A stretch of 64,000 bases of DNA from Corticium candelabrum. Its lineage: Eukaryota; Porifera; Homoscleromorpha; Homosclerophorida; Plakinidae. The notes below the pieces were generated by a model. The model saw only the letters and a program-made list of their open reading frames with translations, did no database searches and was not told where the DNA came from. Both the position numbers and the translations under genes were made by a program. Location of the stretch: NCBI RefSeq assembly GCF_963422355.1, contig NC_085104.1:4176106-4240105 (forward strand). The letters are read 5' to 3'. Position 1 is the stretch's first letter; each line of letters begins with the position of its first letter. Positions 11,231 through 21,253 of this stretch are shown here, one piece after another.

Positions 11231-11949
11231 TTGAGATTCCATCTTCACTATACAGAAATTTCAGGCAATAGACCCAGTGGAAACCTTTCCACAGTTGTTT
11301 GGCACTGGGGTAGGTACATTGGTTGGATATCAGGCCAACATTATGTTGAATACGGATGCCAAACCAAAGTCTCATCTACCCAGACCGATTCCATATGCCT
11401 TGCATTTTATGGTCGATGCTGAACTCGAATGGATGCGGAAGGAAGGTATCCTGAAACCAGTAGAGAAGAGTGAATGGGCAGCACCCATCGTGGTAGAAGA
11501 ATTATGCTCATTTAGAAAAGGAGGCCCTAGCCTTGATTTACGGAGTAAGACACTTCCATAAATACCCGATGGGAAGGAAATTTACGCTAGTAACCGATCA
11601 TCGACCGCTACTGAGGATTCTAGGAGCTAAGAAAGGAGTTCATACGTTAGCAGCTGCACGACTGCAGCGATGGGCAGTCATATTCAGTGCGTACAGCTAT
11701 GAGCTAGAATACAGGGCAGGGCAGGATAACAAGGAAGCTGATGTATTGTCTCGACTTCCTATACCAGTAGAAGTGATTGATCCAAATGAACAAAGCTTTG
11801 GAGTGGATTCTTGTGAACCATTGCCCATGACTGCCAAAGAGATTGCAAAGGCAACCCAATTGAATGTGGTGACAAAGGAGAGCATATCAATATACTCGAT
11901 ACGGATGAACTACCAGAGATGTGGACCAATCCTTACAACCATTTGCTAA
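11231..11949 (+). pseudogene. Gypsy-2 RT start joined to RNase H; RT core deleted
   Basis: The frame at 11277-11500 carries the RT entry region (block RKEGILKPVEKSEWAAPIVV). At about 11495-11510 the sequence jumps to an RNase H late block (IYGVRHFHKYPMGRKF, then TDHRPLL), so the whole palm with its catalytic aspartates is missing. RNase H ends in the block ADVLSRLP near 11750. The deletion removes the polymerase; the element depended on others for reverse transcription, or died when this arose. Confidence 0.85.
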
Positions 11950-12019
11950 ACGTGCCAATGAGTTATCGATTGAAGGAGGCTGCTTATAGTGGGGCAGCAG
12001 AGTTATCATCCCAGAGGAA

Positions 12020-12534
12020 TTGAGAAAGACCGTATTAGCGCAGATACATGAGGGTCATCTAGGAACAAGCAAAATAAAGGCCTTAGCCAGAAGTTATGTG
12101 TGGTGGTCAAACCTGGACAGGGATATAGAAGATTTGGCAAGATCATGTGAACAGTGTCAAAACCAGAAGAGTAGACCAAGTACTACTAAACCCTCACATC
12201 CCTGGATCTACTCAACATCACCATGGGAACGTGTCCATGCAGATTTTGCAGAATTTGCGGGGAAGCAGTATTTACTTATTGTAGATGCCTTCTCTAAATG
12301 GCCGGAAGTCCACGAACTGGGTATACATGCTACTACAGGGCAGACAATTGAAGCTATGCGAAGAAGCTTTTCTTGTCATGGATTGCCACAGCGACTTGTA
12401 ACCGACAACGGACCTCAGTTTAGGGCACAAGACTTCAAGGAGTTTATGCAGGCCAATGGAATCAAGCATCAACTGACTCCACCCTACCATCCTGCAGCTA
12501 ATGGACAGGTAGAGCGAATGGTACAAGAGTTAAA
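12020..12534 (+). pseudogene. Gypsy-2 integrase, core readable, 3' truncated
   Basis: An open stretch encodes the HHCC zinc finger (HEGHLG to CEQCQNQ) and the catalytic core with Asp in VHADFAE (near 12237), Asp in VTDNGPQF (near 12401) and Glu in NGQVERM (near 12509). The last two are separated by 35 residues, giving a D,D-35-E core. The frame is cut a few codons later in an A-rich stretch (12531-12540) where Penelope RT begins, so the C-terminal domain is absent. It is the best-preserved part of Gypsy-2. Confidence 0.9.
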
Positions 12535-12539
12535 AAAAA

Positions 12540-13084
12540 GTGCTTGCATAAACAATTCAAACTTTCTAAATAACTTTACTACAGACTACGACCTTCTGGA
12601 TGTCAACCTCCACGTATCTACGGACTTCCCAAGATCCACAAACCCTCCACACCACTTAGACCCATCGTATCCTGTATCAACTCACCTTCCTATGAACTCT
12701 CCAAGTATATCTCTTCCATCATCTCTCCATTGACTGGCCAAACTACTCATCATATAAAGAACTCGAGGGATTTTGTACCATCAATGAAGGATTTCATTAT
12801 TGATCGTGATGAAGTCATGGTTAGTTTTAATATTTCTTCTCGTTTCACTAATGTACCTATTGATGAAGCTTCAGATGTTAATAAATCTATCTTACAACAG
12901 GACAACAGTCTTCAGGAGAGAACATCTCTATGCCCAGACGACGTCATATTATTACTCAATACATGCCTCACATCTACCTATTTTAGCTACAAGGATCTAT
13001 TCTACGAACAGAAAGAAGGCAGCTATGGGATCACCAGTATCACCTATCGTCGCTAACTTATTTATGGAATATTTTGAGCACTTA
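12540..13084 (+). pseudogene. Penelope-type reverse transcriptase fragment
   Basis: Short shifted frames encode recognisable PLE RT blocks: a YGLPKIHK-like region near 12620, LTGQTTHHIKNSRDFV (near 12731), the motif-A equivalent MVSFNISSRFTNVPIDEA (near 12820), and MGSPVSPIVANLFMEYFE near 13026-13080. Frame changes at about 12730 and 13020 break it. It starts mid-domain next to the Gypsy-2 integrase. The ALTSAP block that continues it lies at 16051, beyond Harbinger-2. Confidence 0.8.
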
Positions 13085-13111
13085 TAGCCCGTTCACACTA
13101 GCGTTTTTAAG

Positions 13112-13262
13112 CGGGCCAGCCCGGGCTGACCCGGGCCAGCTCGGTTGAAAGGTGTAGTGTGAACGTGGGCCGAGCCGTGCCGTGCCGAGCCGAGCCGGGC
13201 TGAGCTGGCCCACCCCAACTTGCCGGGCCAGCTCGGCTCGGCTCCGCTCGGCTCCGCTCGTT
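13112..13262. repeat. GC-rich subterminal repeats of Harbinger-2
   Basis: Multiple overlapping copies of GGGCCAGC, GAGCCGGGC and GCTCGGCTC-type words occur here. The inverse counterpart is at about 15966-16020 (CTGGCCCGAGCTGGCC, GCTCGGCTCGGC). Such subterminal arrays are commonly bound by the element's own DNA-binding protein; that role is inferred. Confidence 0.7.
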
Positions 13263-13387
13263 TATGTAGTGTGAACGGTAACGGGGCTGGGCTGGACGCT
13301 ACAGCAGGCGGCAGACGGTAAGCATGCATATCAATTGCATTCTTTTAGGATGAGCGTAAAGTGTCAATCTAGCTATTATACATCACT

Positions 13388-14314
13388 ATGGCGTGGACAG
13401 AACAAGAAACCCTTCTTTTGATTGATCTTTGGGGGGAAGAGAGTGTACAAGTTCAAATTGAAGGTTGTGCGCGCAATAAAGAAGTGTACGCAAAGCTTGC
13501 AGCGCGTATGCAGGAAGAAGGATACAACCGGTCAGGCACGCAGTGTCGAGAGAAGATCAAAAAATTGAAGACCGACTATAGAAAAGTAAAGGACAACAAC
13601 AATGAGAGTGGGAGAGCACGCCGCTCAAGTAGGATTTTTGAGGCAATGGACGCCATTTTAGGTCATAAGCCAGCGACTTGCCCGCCTATTGTGCTTGAGA
13701 GTACGAATAATCCTGCGCATACCGACGTTACAGCTGTAGACAGCGATGCAAGTGACAGTCAAGGTATTGAGCTCGATGACTACGGTGATGACAGCTGCGT
13801 GGGAGAACTTGCCCTCAGTAATTGTTCCTCAACAGGGACTACAAGTAGATCTACCCCAACAAGCTCAGTATGTCCGTCTTCTCCTGTTGCCAATACACCC
13901 ACAGCTGCAAAGCAAAAGAGAAACGGAACGAAGAGAGCACGGGAGGGGCAAGGCAAGACTAGAGATAGAATGAAAGACATGATGCAGACAATAATGGCTG
14001 GCATGAAAGAAATTAGAGAGGCAGACTCAGTACTTCTAATCGATTTAGAAGAGAAACGACTGAAGCTTGAGGATGCAAGATTGAGAGAAGAAAGAGAGTA
14101 TGCCGAGAGAAAAAGAAGGGAGGGAAGACAGTACGAAGAGAGAAGAAGAAGGGAAGAAAGGGAGTTTCAGCTGCAAATGATGCAGATGATGGTAGGGTTT
14201 GGAAACCAACCATCAGGTCAATTCACCCAACACTCAGGCCAGTTCACTCAACCCTGGGGCTTTTCCAATTTGCTGGAAGACAGTGGTCCTTACAGGCCTT
14301 CCCAACAAGAATAG
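13388..14314 (+). CDS. Harbinger-2 Myb/trihelix-like DNA-binding protein
   Basis: One uninterrupted ATG-to-stop frame of 308 residues. Residues 1-95 form a trihelix/Myb-like domain: WTEQETLLLIDLW opens helix 1 and CREKIKKLKTDYRKV is the recognition helix region. An acidic and Ser/Thr linker (about 105-175) is followed by a basic nuclear-localisation-like patch (KQKRNGTKRAREGQGK, near 178). A long Glu/Arg coiled coil (about 205-270) probably mediates oligomerisation, and the tail is Gln/Phe-rich. In Harbinger elements this partner binds the transposon ends and escorts the nuclease. It is divergent from the nuclease gene by about 190 bp between stops, tail to tail. Confidence 0.9.
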   Translation: MAWTEQETLLLIDLWGEESVQVQIEGCARNKEVYAKLAARMQEEGYNRSGTQCREKIKKLKTDYRKVKDNNNESGRARRSSRIFEAMDAILGHKPATCPPIVLESTNNPAHTDVTAVDSDASDSQGIELDDYGDDSCVGELALSNCSSTGTTSRSTPTSSVCPSSPVANTPTAAKQKRNGTKRAREGQGKTRDRMKDMMQTIMAGMKEIREADSVLLIDLEEKRLKLEDARLREEREYAERKRREGRQYEERRRREEREFQLQMMQMMVGFGNQPSGQFTQHSGQFTQPWGFSNLLEDSGPYRPSQQE

Positions 14315-14501
14315 ATCTGACTTTTCAGTTGTTCTTTGTTAATTAATGATATTACTGAGATTCTTGACCTCAAATACAGACAGACGGACAGCGAGAGAAA
14401 CAGACAGACAGACAGTTCAATCAAGTTACAGTGTTCAGTGAAGTTAAATTCGAGAAAATAGATTGGAAGACCACATCACACCTACTTCACTAATTAATTA
14501 A

Positions 14502-15840
14502 TTAACTATTTGCCAAGTGTGAAACTAGAGTCTCTCGAATTGCTGCTGTACGATCATTGACAGTATCTCTGACAGTGTGCGTTTCAGCATGTTGAAGTTG
14601 CAAATCAGTCTCTTCCATCCAGTCATCATCAAATGAATCCCCATGTATTTCACACACATTATGGAGGACACAGCAGGCAGCTATAACATGCTGGACATGC
14701 CTAATTTGCATGTCGTTCTTTTTCATTAAACGCCTCCATCGAGCTTTCAGGCGACCAAACGCATTCTCCACAACTATTCTAGCTTTTGAAATTCGATAGT
14801 TAAAGTTCTTCTTTTCGTCAGTCAGGTGGTCATTATGTGGAAACGGTTTAAGGAGCCAATTCTTCAGGGGATAAGCAGAATCACCAACAAGAAACACAGG
14901 TATGGTGCACCCTTCAATTTCTTTCTGCTGTTCATTCAATATCAATCCACTTTCTGCGTTCTGAAATATAGAGGAATTGGCCAAGACCCTTGCATCGTGC
15001 ACACTCCCTGGCCAGCCAACATTTATATCCCGAAACAGATATTTATGATCTACAACAGCCTGTAAAATCACGGAGTACCATCCCTTTCTGTTATAGTAGT
15101 CGGTGTGATTGAGCGCTGGTGGAGAAACTGGAATGTGACATCCATCAATTGCTCCTGCACACTGGGGAAAATTGAAGGACTGGGAAAATCCCTTTACTAC
15201 ATCTGTTAGCATTTCTCCAGTAGGAAACGTGATGTAACCAGACATAAGACAATGAACGATAGCTCGACACGTACTGTGAACAATGGAGCAGACAGTTGAT
15301 CTGCCAATGCCAAACAGGTGGGATATTGTACGGTACTCCACGTTTGTTGCCAAGTACCAGACTGTGACTGCGACTCGCTTCTCAATGCAGATTGAGGCTC
15401 TTAAATGTGTCACCTCAGGTTCTATCTCGTGCCTCAACTTCTCACACAAATACAAAAACGTCTCTCTACACATTCTAAAATTTTCTTTCCAGTCACGTGC
15501 AGAGAATGTCCTCTGCACGACAAAGTCCCACCAGTCACTTGACCTATACGCATCCAGAAATCAATCAATTGAGAGTTATGACAGCTTACAATTATTTGGA
15601 TACTCATTACCTGGGGTAGCTCCATATCTGTCGTTCTGGAGAAGCAGAGTTGACCAGAACTAAAAGCAACGCTAAAGTAGTCCAGGTTTCCCGCCGCTGC
15701 AGCTGCCGACGAAGAAATGAAGGGTGGATGCGACATCTTCTCCTGCTTGACGCTCTTCTCGTAGACACCATATGCATTTCTGCGTTTGACTGACGAACCA
15801 CGAGGGAGAAGAAAAGGCGCACAGCTTGTTGTCGATCCAT
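14502..15840 (-). CDS. Harbinger-2 DDE nuclease, two exons
   Basis: Exon 1 runs from ATG 15840 down to 15611, where a donor (CAG/GTAATG) sits. Exon 2 runs from 15543 to the stop at 14502, after an acceptor TATAG. The 67-bp intron leaves the phase correct and gives 423 residues, a normal length for HARBI1-like transposases. The DDE_Tnp_4 core is complete: Asp in AGAIDGCHIPV, the conserved WPGSVHDARV, Asp in LVGDSAYPL, and Glu in VVENAFGRLKARWR. An upstream helix-turn-helix region (VEYRTISHLFGIGRSTVCSIV) is present. The enzyme would excise and insert the element at TTA. The splice model is inferred from sites and phase; the core is seen directly. Confidence 0.9.
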
Positions 15841-16072
15841 AGCACTTAGTACGGTACTAGCGCGTGCAGTTTGAGCTATCTAAGGTAATTATATTAAGGT
15901 AGCGCGCGTGCCAAAACACACGCCTACTAATCGGGCTAGCCGCTAACGCCACAAGCAGTGTGAACGGGGGCTGGCTCGAGTCTCTGGCCCGAGCTGGCCC
16001 GGGCTGGCTCGGCTCGGCTTCGAAGACGTGCTAGTGTGAACGGACTATTAGCCCTCACCTCAGCCCCTTATG

Positions 16073-19000
16073 CAGTGTTCTCGCCAGAGGCGGCAGTGCC
16101 TGCATTTTGCCGGTTGGGAAGGAAAAATGCCGGTTGGGAAGGTAAATATAGCTGATTTTGCCGGTTGGATGGATTACAATTATTGCCAAGTAAGAAGAAG
16201 GGACTATGGTTGTGGAGACAGCCTGCTGTGAAAGCTAAACAGCTACATGTCAGTAGGGTACCTGTATCACATGTTAATTGCATTCTCACCTTGCCATTGG
16301 CACGTGTGCACCAACAGGCTATCAAGATAGGAATGCCATTTTGCAAAAGACACCTGCACATCCACATGTACACCTGCACCTTCTCTTACAAGAATGTTGT
16401 AACTCATTTCTTTACTAGGGCCTTGTATATAAGGTGTCATGGTACATCTGAATAGCTATATAACCTATAGTTGAAGTTTCTGTACTAGTAATGGCTGCAT
16501 GTGTCACATACAGTGACGCTGCATGTTTCACATACGGTGACACTAAAATCCTTACTGCGCATCCTGGATACTGAAGGTATGGATCTAGCCTCAACAGCAG
16601 ATAGTGGACCTCCTGCAAAGAAGGTGAAATTGCCATCTGGCATGCCGGCTAGCTACACAACATGGGCAAGTACTCGGTCGTGGCTGACCTACCGGCTAGG
16701 TGAAGATGGTTCACTGCCAAAATTGTTCTGTAAAGTGTGTTGCCAGCGGTACGATAAAACAATGTTACCTGGAGGACACAACAGGGGAGCATGGTCTACT
16801 AGAGGCTGTACTCGACTGAAGCTAGACGCAGTAAAGGAGCACGAGGAGTCTTGGCTACACAAGCAAGCTATTGGTCACAGCAAACAAGCTGCACGTGTAG
16901 CTGAAAGTGGTGGCATTCAAGGAATGCAGATACAGCACATCCGAAACAAAAACAAGCAACAGGATGCTGCAATGTTGAAATGCCTGCAAGCTCTGTACTG
17001 GATAGCAAAGGAAGATATTGCTTTGAGGAAATGGCATAGTTTGAAAGAGCTACTAGGCCAGGTTGGTGTTGATCTCTCCGCTATCAGACTGGGTAAAAAT
17101 GCACACTACGACAGTGACCAAATACTAGGAGAATTTCTGGAAGCTCTCGCTGAAGTAGTTCATGATGAAACATCGTCTCTTATTCAGCGATCTGCATTTG
17201 TGGGAGTCATGGCAGATGAGACAACTGATGTTAGCAATATCTGTCAGCTTGACTTACACCTTCGCATTGTTTGTGATGGTGTAGTTAGGTCTCGTTTTGG
17301 TACTTTCCAACCCGTACCTAACACTACTGCCTACACTTTGACCAATGCAATATGTGAGTGGTGTGAAGACCGTGGAGTCAACCTCCGTCGTCTGCACTTT
17401 GGCACAGACGGAGCAAGCAATTTTACTGGCCGCCACAGTGGCGTTGCCAGCCGAATGAAAGCAGTCAATCCACATCTTGTGCATGTGCACTGCGTTTGTC
17501 ACCGTGAGGCCTTAGCAGTATCTGACGCGTGCAAAGACGTCCCCTACTTAAATAACGTATTCCAGCCAACGCTGGGAGGAGTATTTCGCTTTTTTCATAA
17601 CTCGCCAGTGAGAGAAGCAGCTCTGCATGCTGTACAGGTACTGTTTGACAAAACTGAGACTTACCTTAAAGAACCCAAGTTTGTACGGTGGTTGTCGCAT
17701 GAGGCTGCAGTAAAAGCCTTTGTAAACTGTTTCCCAGCATTGATAGTAGCTCTTAGCCGCGAAGCCTCTGAAAGAAAAGACGCTGCTGCAAAGGCATACC
17801 TTGCTCATATCTCAAAGGTAGAGTTTGTTGCTTCCTTGCTAATGCTTCAAGATTTGCTACCTCACCTGACTCGGCTTTCGAAAGTGTTTCAAAAATCCAG
17901 TTTCAACTTTAGCGATTTGCAGCCAGCACTAGATGTAGCTATGGCATCCGTAGAGCAGCTCCGAATAATGCCAGGGTCTAACGAGCAACAACTTGAACAG
18001 TTTCTGGAGTCTGCAAATCTTACGATCCGAGACTTAGATCTTAAGAGACGCAGATGGAGAGAAACAGTTCGAAATACTTATTTTGATAAACTTGAGCAAG
18101 GTTTGAGAGACCGATTTCCTGCAATGCCGTTGCTTGCAGCATTAAGCATATTTGATCCTGTAGCAATTATTGAAATGTCAATGTCAGACGTGTCTTCTTT
18201 TGGCAACGATCATTTGGAAGTTTTATTAAACTTACTCGGTCAACCTCACCAAGTTAGTGTTGACGGTGTTAAGGAAATTGTTAGGCCACTTGTAGATTCT
18301 GCGGATACCAGAGTGGAATGGGTACATGCAAAATCTGTCATCAGAGCAGACACACGATTTCATCAGTGCAAAGCTAGTGCCGAGCTAATAGCCACACTTC
18401 ATCGACATTATTCATGGGACCTACCAAACCTTCTCAGTGTTGCTGATTGGGGTTTAGCTATACCATTGTCAACTGCAGATAGCGAACGCGATTTTAGCAA
18501 GCTCAAAATTATAAAGAATGCTCGTCGAAACCGTCTACAGTATGCTACTCTCAATCGATTGATGCAGATATCTGTTGATGGTCCTCCAGCAGCAGAATTT
18601 CCGTTTCAGACTGCTCTGCGGAAGTGGCACGGGAAAAAGACAAGGCGGGTACCCTCTAAAAGCTACACACCGGTGTCTGTACCAGCAGCGTCTCAACATT
18701 CTGTAACAAAGTCGTGTTCTAGCAGTTCAATGCTTGTTCCAATTTCGGCTACCACTGGTTCACCTGCTCCAAGTCCCCTTGGGGAAATACTCACTGACCC
18801 CCTACCACCTGGCAGTACCAGTTCTGCCGTGCCTACTGTCTCATCATTGGTTCCTACTTCATCACCTGTGACACTTGCAAAGCAGAAAACAATCAAAACA
18901 TTCTTTTCCAGCGTAGCGTCTTCAGAGCAATCACCATCACCGTTGTTACTGAAGGAAAATAAACAACACCGCACACTTCCAACTAGCATTACAGTATCAG

Positions 19001-19539
19001 CTGCTGTTCCTGCTGCATCTGTTCCTTGCAGTACAATCCCTTCGGATGTAACTGATGAACAATTTGGACGGCAAGTGGTTTTGCTTCCACGCCATCAATG
19101 TCAGAGTCGTATAGACGGTAGAAATGGTTCAAACGCGTGCACAATAATTTGTGCCTTGTTTTGCAAGGAACTCATTTCAACCGAATCAGCATTGTGTGGC
19201 AATTGCTCTCACCTTCAGTCAATGATGTGCAACTGCATGATGGAAGGAAACAAGATGTACGATCGATTAGGACTAACAGGTATGTACTCGTGCAGTGAAG
19301 TCGTCAACCTCAAACCTGCAATAGGGGTTTCAATCTGTCAAGACTTCTTTATAACGCCTGAACAGTGTCATGAAATTTTTGACAACCTTCAATCACAGGC
19401 AGAGTGCAACGTAAATGGTCGTTCTGCAGGCGTGCTAGTGATTCATCCGTTTTCTTTTGCTGTAGCAGTAGACCGTGGACTTACAGTTTTTTTTGACAGC
19501 CATTCTCACGGCGAAAACGGTGCTCTTCTTGCTATTGTT
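16073..19539 (+). mobile_element. hAT element 2 (transposase-protease), 3' end in gap
   Basis: It starts CAGTGTTCTCGCCAG at 16073, a typical hAT terminus, immediately inside Penelope sequence (preceding eight bases CCCTTATG would be the target copy). A short subterminal array of GCCGGTTGGGAAGG follows at 16109, 16129 and 16160. The transposase frame starts at about 16579. The right end is not visible: the reading frame enters 200 N at 19540, and after the gap the sequence is Penelope again, so the hAT 3' end must lie in the unsequenced part. Confidence 0.8.
16579..19539 (+). CDS. hAT transposase fused to cysteine-protease-like domain
   Basis: A single open frame from ATG 16579 to the gap encodes at least 987 residues. 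It begins with an NLS-like PPAKKVKL and a TTF-type zinc region (FCKVCC, then Cys/His ligands to about residue 100). The hAT RNase-H fold has Asp in MADETTDVS (17212) and Asp in TDGASNF (17405), then HCVCHREAL. The C-terminal hAT dimerisation block STADSERDF to RNRL...LNRLM ends near 18590. A Ser/Pro linker holds QKTIKTFF (18883-18906), a PCNA-box-like motif. From 19057 a second domain appears: GRNGSNACT with Cys at 19138, then FFDSHSHG with Asp 19495 and His 19501. This Cys...Asp-x-His order recalls herpesvirus-tegument-type (C76) ubiquitin-specific proteases; the assignment is inferred. Fusion into one frame is seen directly; 3' completeness is unknown. An upstream exon is possible. Confidence 0.85.
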
Positions 19540-19739
19540 NNNNNNNNNNNNNNNNNNNNNNNNNNNNNNNNNNNNNNNNNNNNNNNNNNNNNNNNNNNNN
19601 NNNNNNNNNNNNNNNNNNNNNNNNNNNNNNNNNNNNNNNNNNNNNNNNNNNNNNNNNNNNNNNNNNNNNNNNNNNNNNNNNNNNNNNNNNNNNNNNNNNN
19701 NNNNNNNNNNNNNNNNNNNNNNNNNNNNNNNNNNNNNNN
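19540..19739. other. Assembly gap (200 N)
   Basis: Exactly 200 N, likely a fixed-size placeholder. It separates hAT coding sequence from the Penelope tail, so the hAT 3' end and part of the PLE are hidden; any frame read across it is meaningless. Confidence 0.98.
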
Positions 19740-19751
19740 CTTTGCAGAAAA

Positions 19752-19985
19752 ATGGAAAATGAGAAATCAGCAGTCGCCGAACACACCTGGTCGAATCAAA
19801 CATGTAATATGGATTGGGATGGTACACGTATTCTAGCGCATGCATCTACTACATTACAACTTAGGATGAAAGAGGCATTACACATTCAACTTAACCAACA
19901 ACATCTACTTATCAATAGAAACGAGGGAATGGAACTATCAAAATGTTGCGCAAGTCTCATGAAGACTACAACAACATATCACTAG
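19752..19985 (+). pseudogene. Penelope GIY-YIG endonuclease, C-terminal fragment
   Basis: The frame after the gap encodes the conserved end of PLE GIY-YIG nucleases: AEHTWSNQTCNMDWDG, then ILAHASTTLQLRMKEALHIQL with the usual glutamate, and INRNEGMELSKCC. It ends at a stop at 19985. The nuclease nicks the target DNA for insertion in PLEs. The N-terminal GIY-YIG strands are not present, being in the gap or lost. It most likely belongs to the same PLE as the RT at 12540-13084. Confidence 0.8.
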
Positions 19986-20096
19986 TCCAAGTTTCATCAT
20001 TATTGTACATCTTAGTGTAGATAGTTCTGGTCAACTATTGGTTACTTGTATTTATGACATCACAACTACTCCATTGTATTTACTAGTATTTGAATA

Positions 20097-20140
20097 TTTG
20101 CCCTGAAGATGGCTGTAGTATAACAGCCGAAACGTCGGCA
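20097..20140 (+). ncRNA. Hammerhead-ribozyme-like motif at PLE 3' end
   Basis: In order on plus: TGCC, the core CTGAAGA, a stem GGCTG/CAGCC with an eight-base loop, the core GAAA, a minimal CGTC, then GGCA pairing with the first TGCC. This is the type I hammerhead order, and PLEs are known to carry such ribozymes. One unpaired base before stem II deviates from the ideal core. Self-cleavage is inferred. Confidence 0.55.
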
Positions 20141-21159
20141 GAACCTTGCTGTTTAAATATACGTTGGAATCAGAGAACTGTGCTGAAATTTGATCATGCC
20201 AACAGAGAACCTCTCACTGAGACTTGATTGCATGTTGTGGACGACTGATCAGAGAAAGGATCTTCAATGAAGTGAGAACAGCTTCTTTCTCTTCTGATCT
20301 TGACGATAAAGCTGCTGCTGTCAGCAACAAAGAACACTTCACTATAGTGCTCAGGTTTGTTGACAAGGGACTCAACATCCGGGAAGAGTCTGTTGACTTT
20401 GTGGAGTGTCGTAATGGTACAAATGAGCAAGCTCTTGCAACTCTTATCACATCTATCAGAATTGGGCTTAAGCCGGTTTACATTAAAGACGTAAGGAGGT
20501 GTTACGTGCTCCTTACATGCTTTGCGTTTTCTTACGTCCTTACGTGTCTGTTCACATAAAAACGCCGAACGCCGAACGCGGAGACGTAAGAACACGTAAA
20601 GAGACGCACGAAATAGACTCAGCTTCTATTCATGCGTCTTGCGTCTCGCGTTTTTTATATCAACTTCACTATTTTCTGATGGAAGAACGTGTATTGAGAG
20701 CGTTCGCTTGTACCACTGTACTTGGGACATCTCTCATCCGTTGTACAAACACAGGAATGCCAAGAGTGAGGCTTGGCAGAGGATAGCCACTCGTTTGGGT
20801 TCAACGGAGAGGGACCTTGCAAAAATGGAAGTATCTAAAAGACTAGTACGTCAGAGAGGTTAAAAAGTGGTGACAAAAAATCTGGAGATCCAGGGCCCCA
20901 TACGTGTCTAAATGGCCGTTTTTGACTTGCTAATTTTTTGAAAGAGAGTGTCACACCGGCGGTAAATATTGAGAGCTGATCGACGTACTCGCGCACTTGT
21001 ACAATGCTGTCAAGTATGAAGTACGACATCGAATATGAAAGAATTACAGAAAGACAACTATGAGGATTCCATGGCAAGGCAGCAGGAATAAGACAAGAAA
21101 GAAGGAGAACGAACGACAAGTGCACAATGTGTAAGAATTCGAAGGACTGCAGTAATTTC

Positions 21160-21170
21160 TTGTGTGTGTG

Positions 21171-21249
<79 letters not shown>
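21160..21249. repeat. (GT)n/(GC)n mixed microsatellite
   Basis: TG dinucleotides flank a central run of GCGT units; purine-pyrimidine alternation over about 90 bases, so Z-DNA-prone. Confidence 0.95.

Positions 21250-21253
<4 letters not shown>

Larger units (their letters stand above)
9836..12534 (+). mobile_element. Gypsy-type LTR retrotransposon 2, truncated
   Basis: The left boundary is where the hAT copy stops (about 9836), and an LTR-like end ...TACAACA at 9917 is followed by ATTGGCGACGAGGAT, the same primer-binding-like site as Gypsy-1. Gag, zinc knuckle, protease, part of RT, RNase H and integrase follow in order on plus. The right end is missing: the integrase frame is cut at about 12534, where a Penelope-like element begins. 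The LTR start could not be fixed because the partner LTR is absent. Confidence 0.85.
13085..16047. mobile_element. PIF/Harbinger transposon 2, apparently intact
   Basis: The inverted ends read TAGCCCGTTCACACTAGC (left) and TAGTCCGTTCACACTAGC (right, reverse complement), flanked by TTA at 13082-13084 and 16048-16050. Both Harbinger genes are open: a Myb-like protein (13388-14314, plus) and a two-exon nuclease (15840-14502, minus). GC-rich subterminal repeats lie inside each end. It interrupts Penelope RT so precisely that the RT resumes after one TTA. With ends, target duplication and both genes intact it is a good candidate for a recently or presently mobile copy. Confidence 0.95.
12535..20190 (+). 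mobile_element. Penelope-like element 1, interrupted twice
   Basis: Three separated pieces read as one PLE on plus. The RT is at 12540-13084, a short continuation is at 16051-16072, and the GIY-YIG tail with the 3' region is at 19740-20190. Harbinger-2 is inserted after codon 13084 (TTA duplicated) and a hAT begins at 16073. The missing RT end and linker fall in the N gap 19540-19739 or were lost. The right edge is where hAT-gene copy 2 starts. PLEs copy RNA with a telomerase-related RT and insert with a GIY-YIG nuclease; the left end is 5' truncated. Confidence 0.7.

Noticed and set aside
12730-13329. A new small gene near the left Harbinger-2 end
   Set aside because: Plus frames are Penelope RT pieces; the minus frame 13093-13329 is a translation of GC-rich subterminal repeats.
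19435-19845. Open frames running through the N run on both strands
   Set aside because: The frames exist only because N is not read as a stop; they carry no information.
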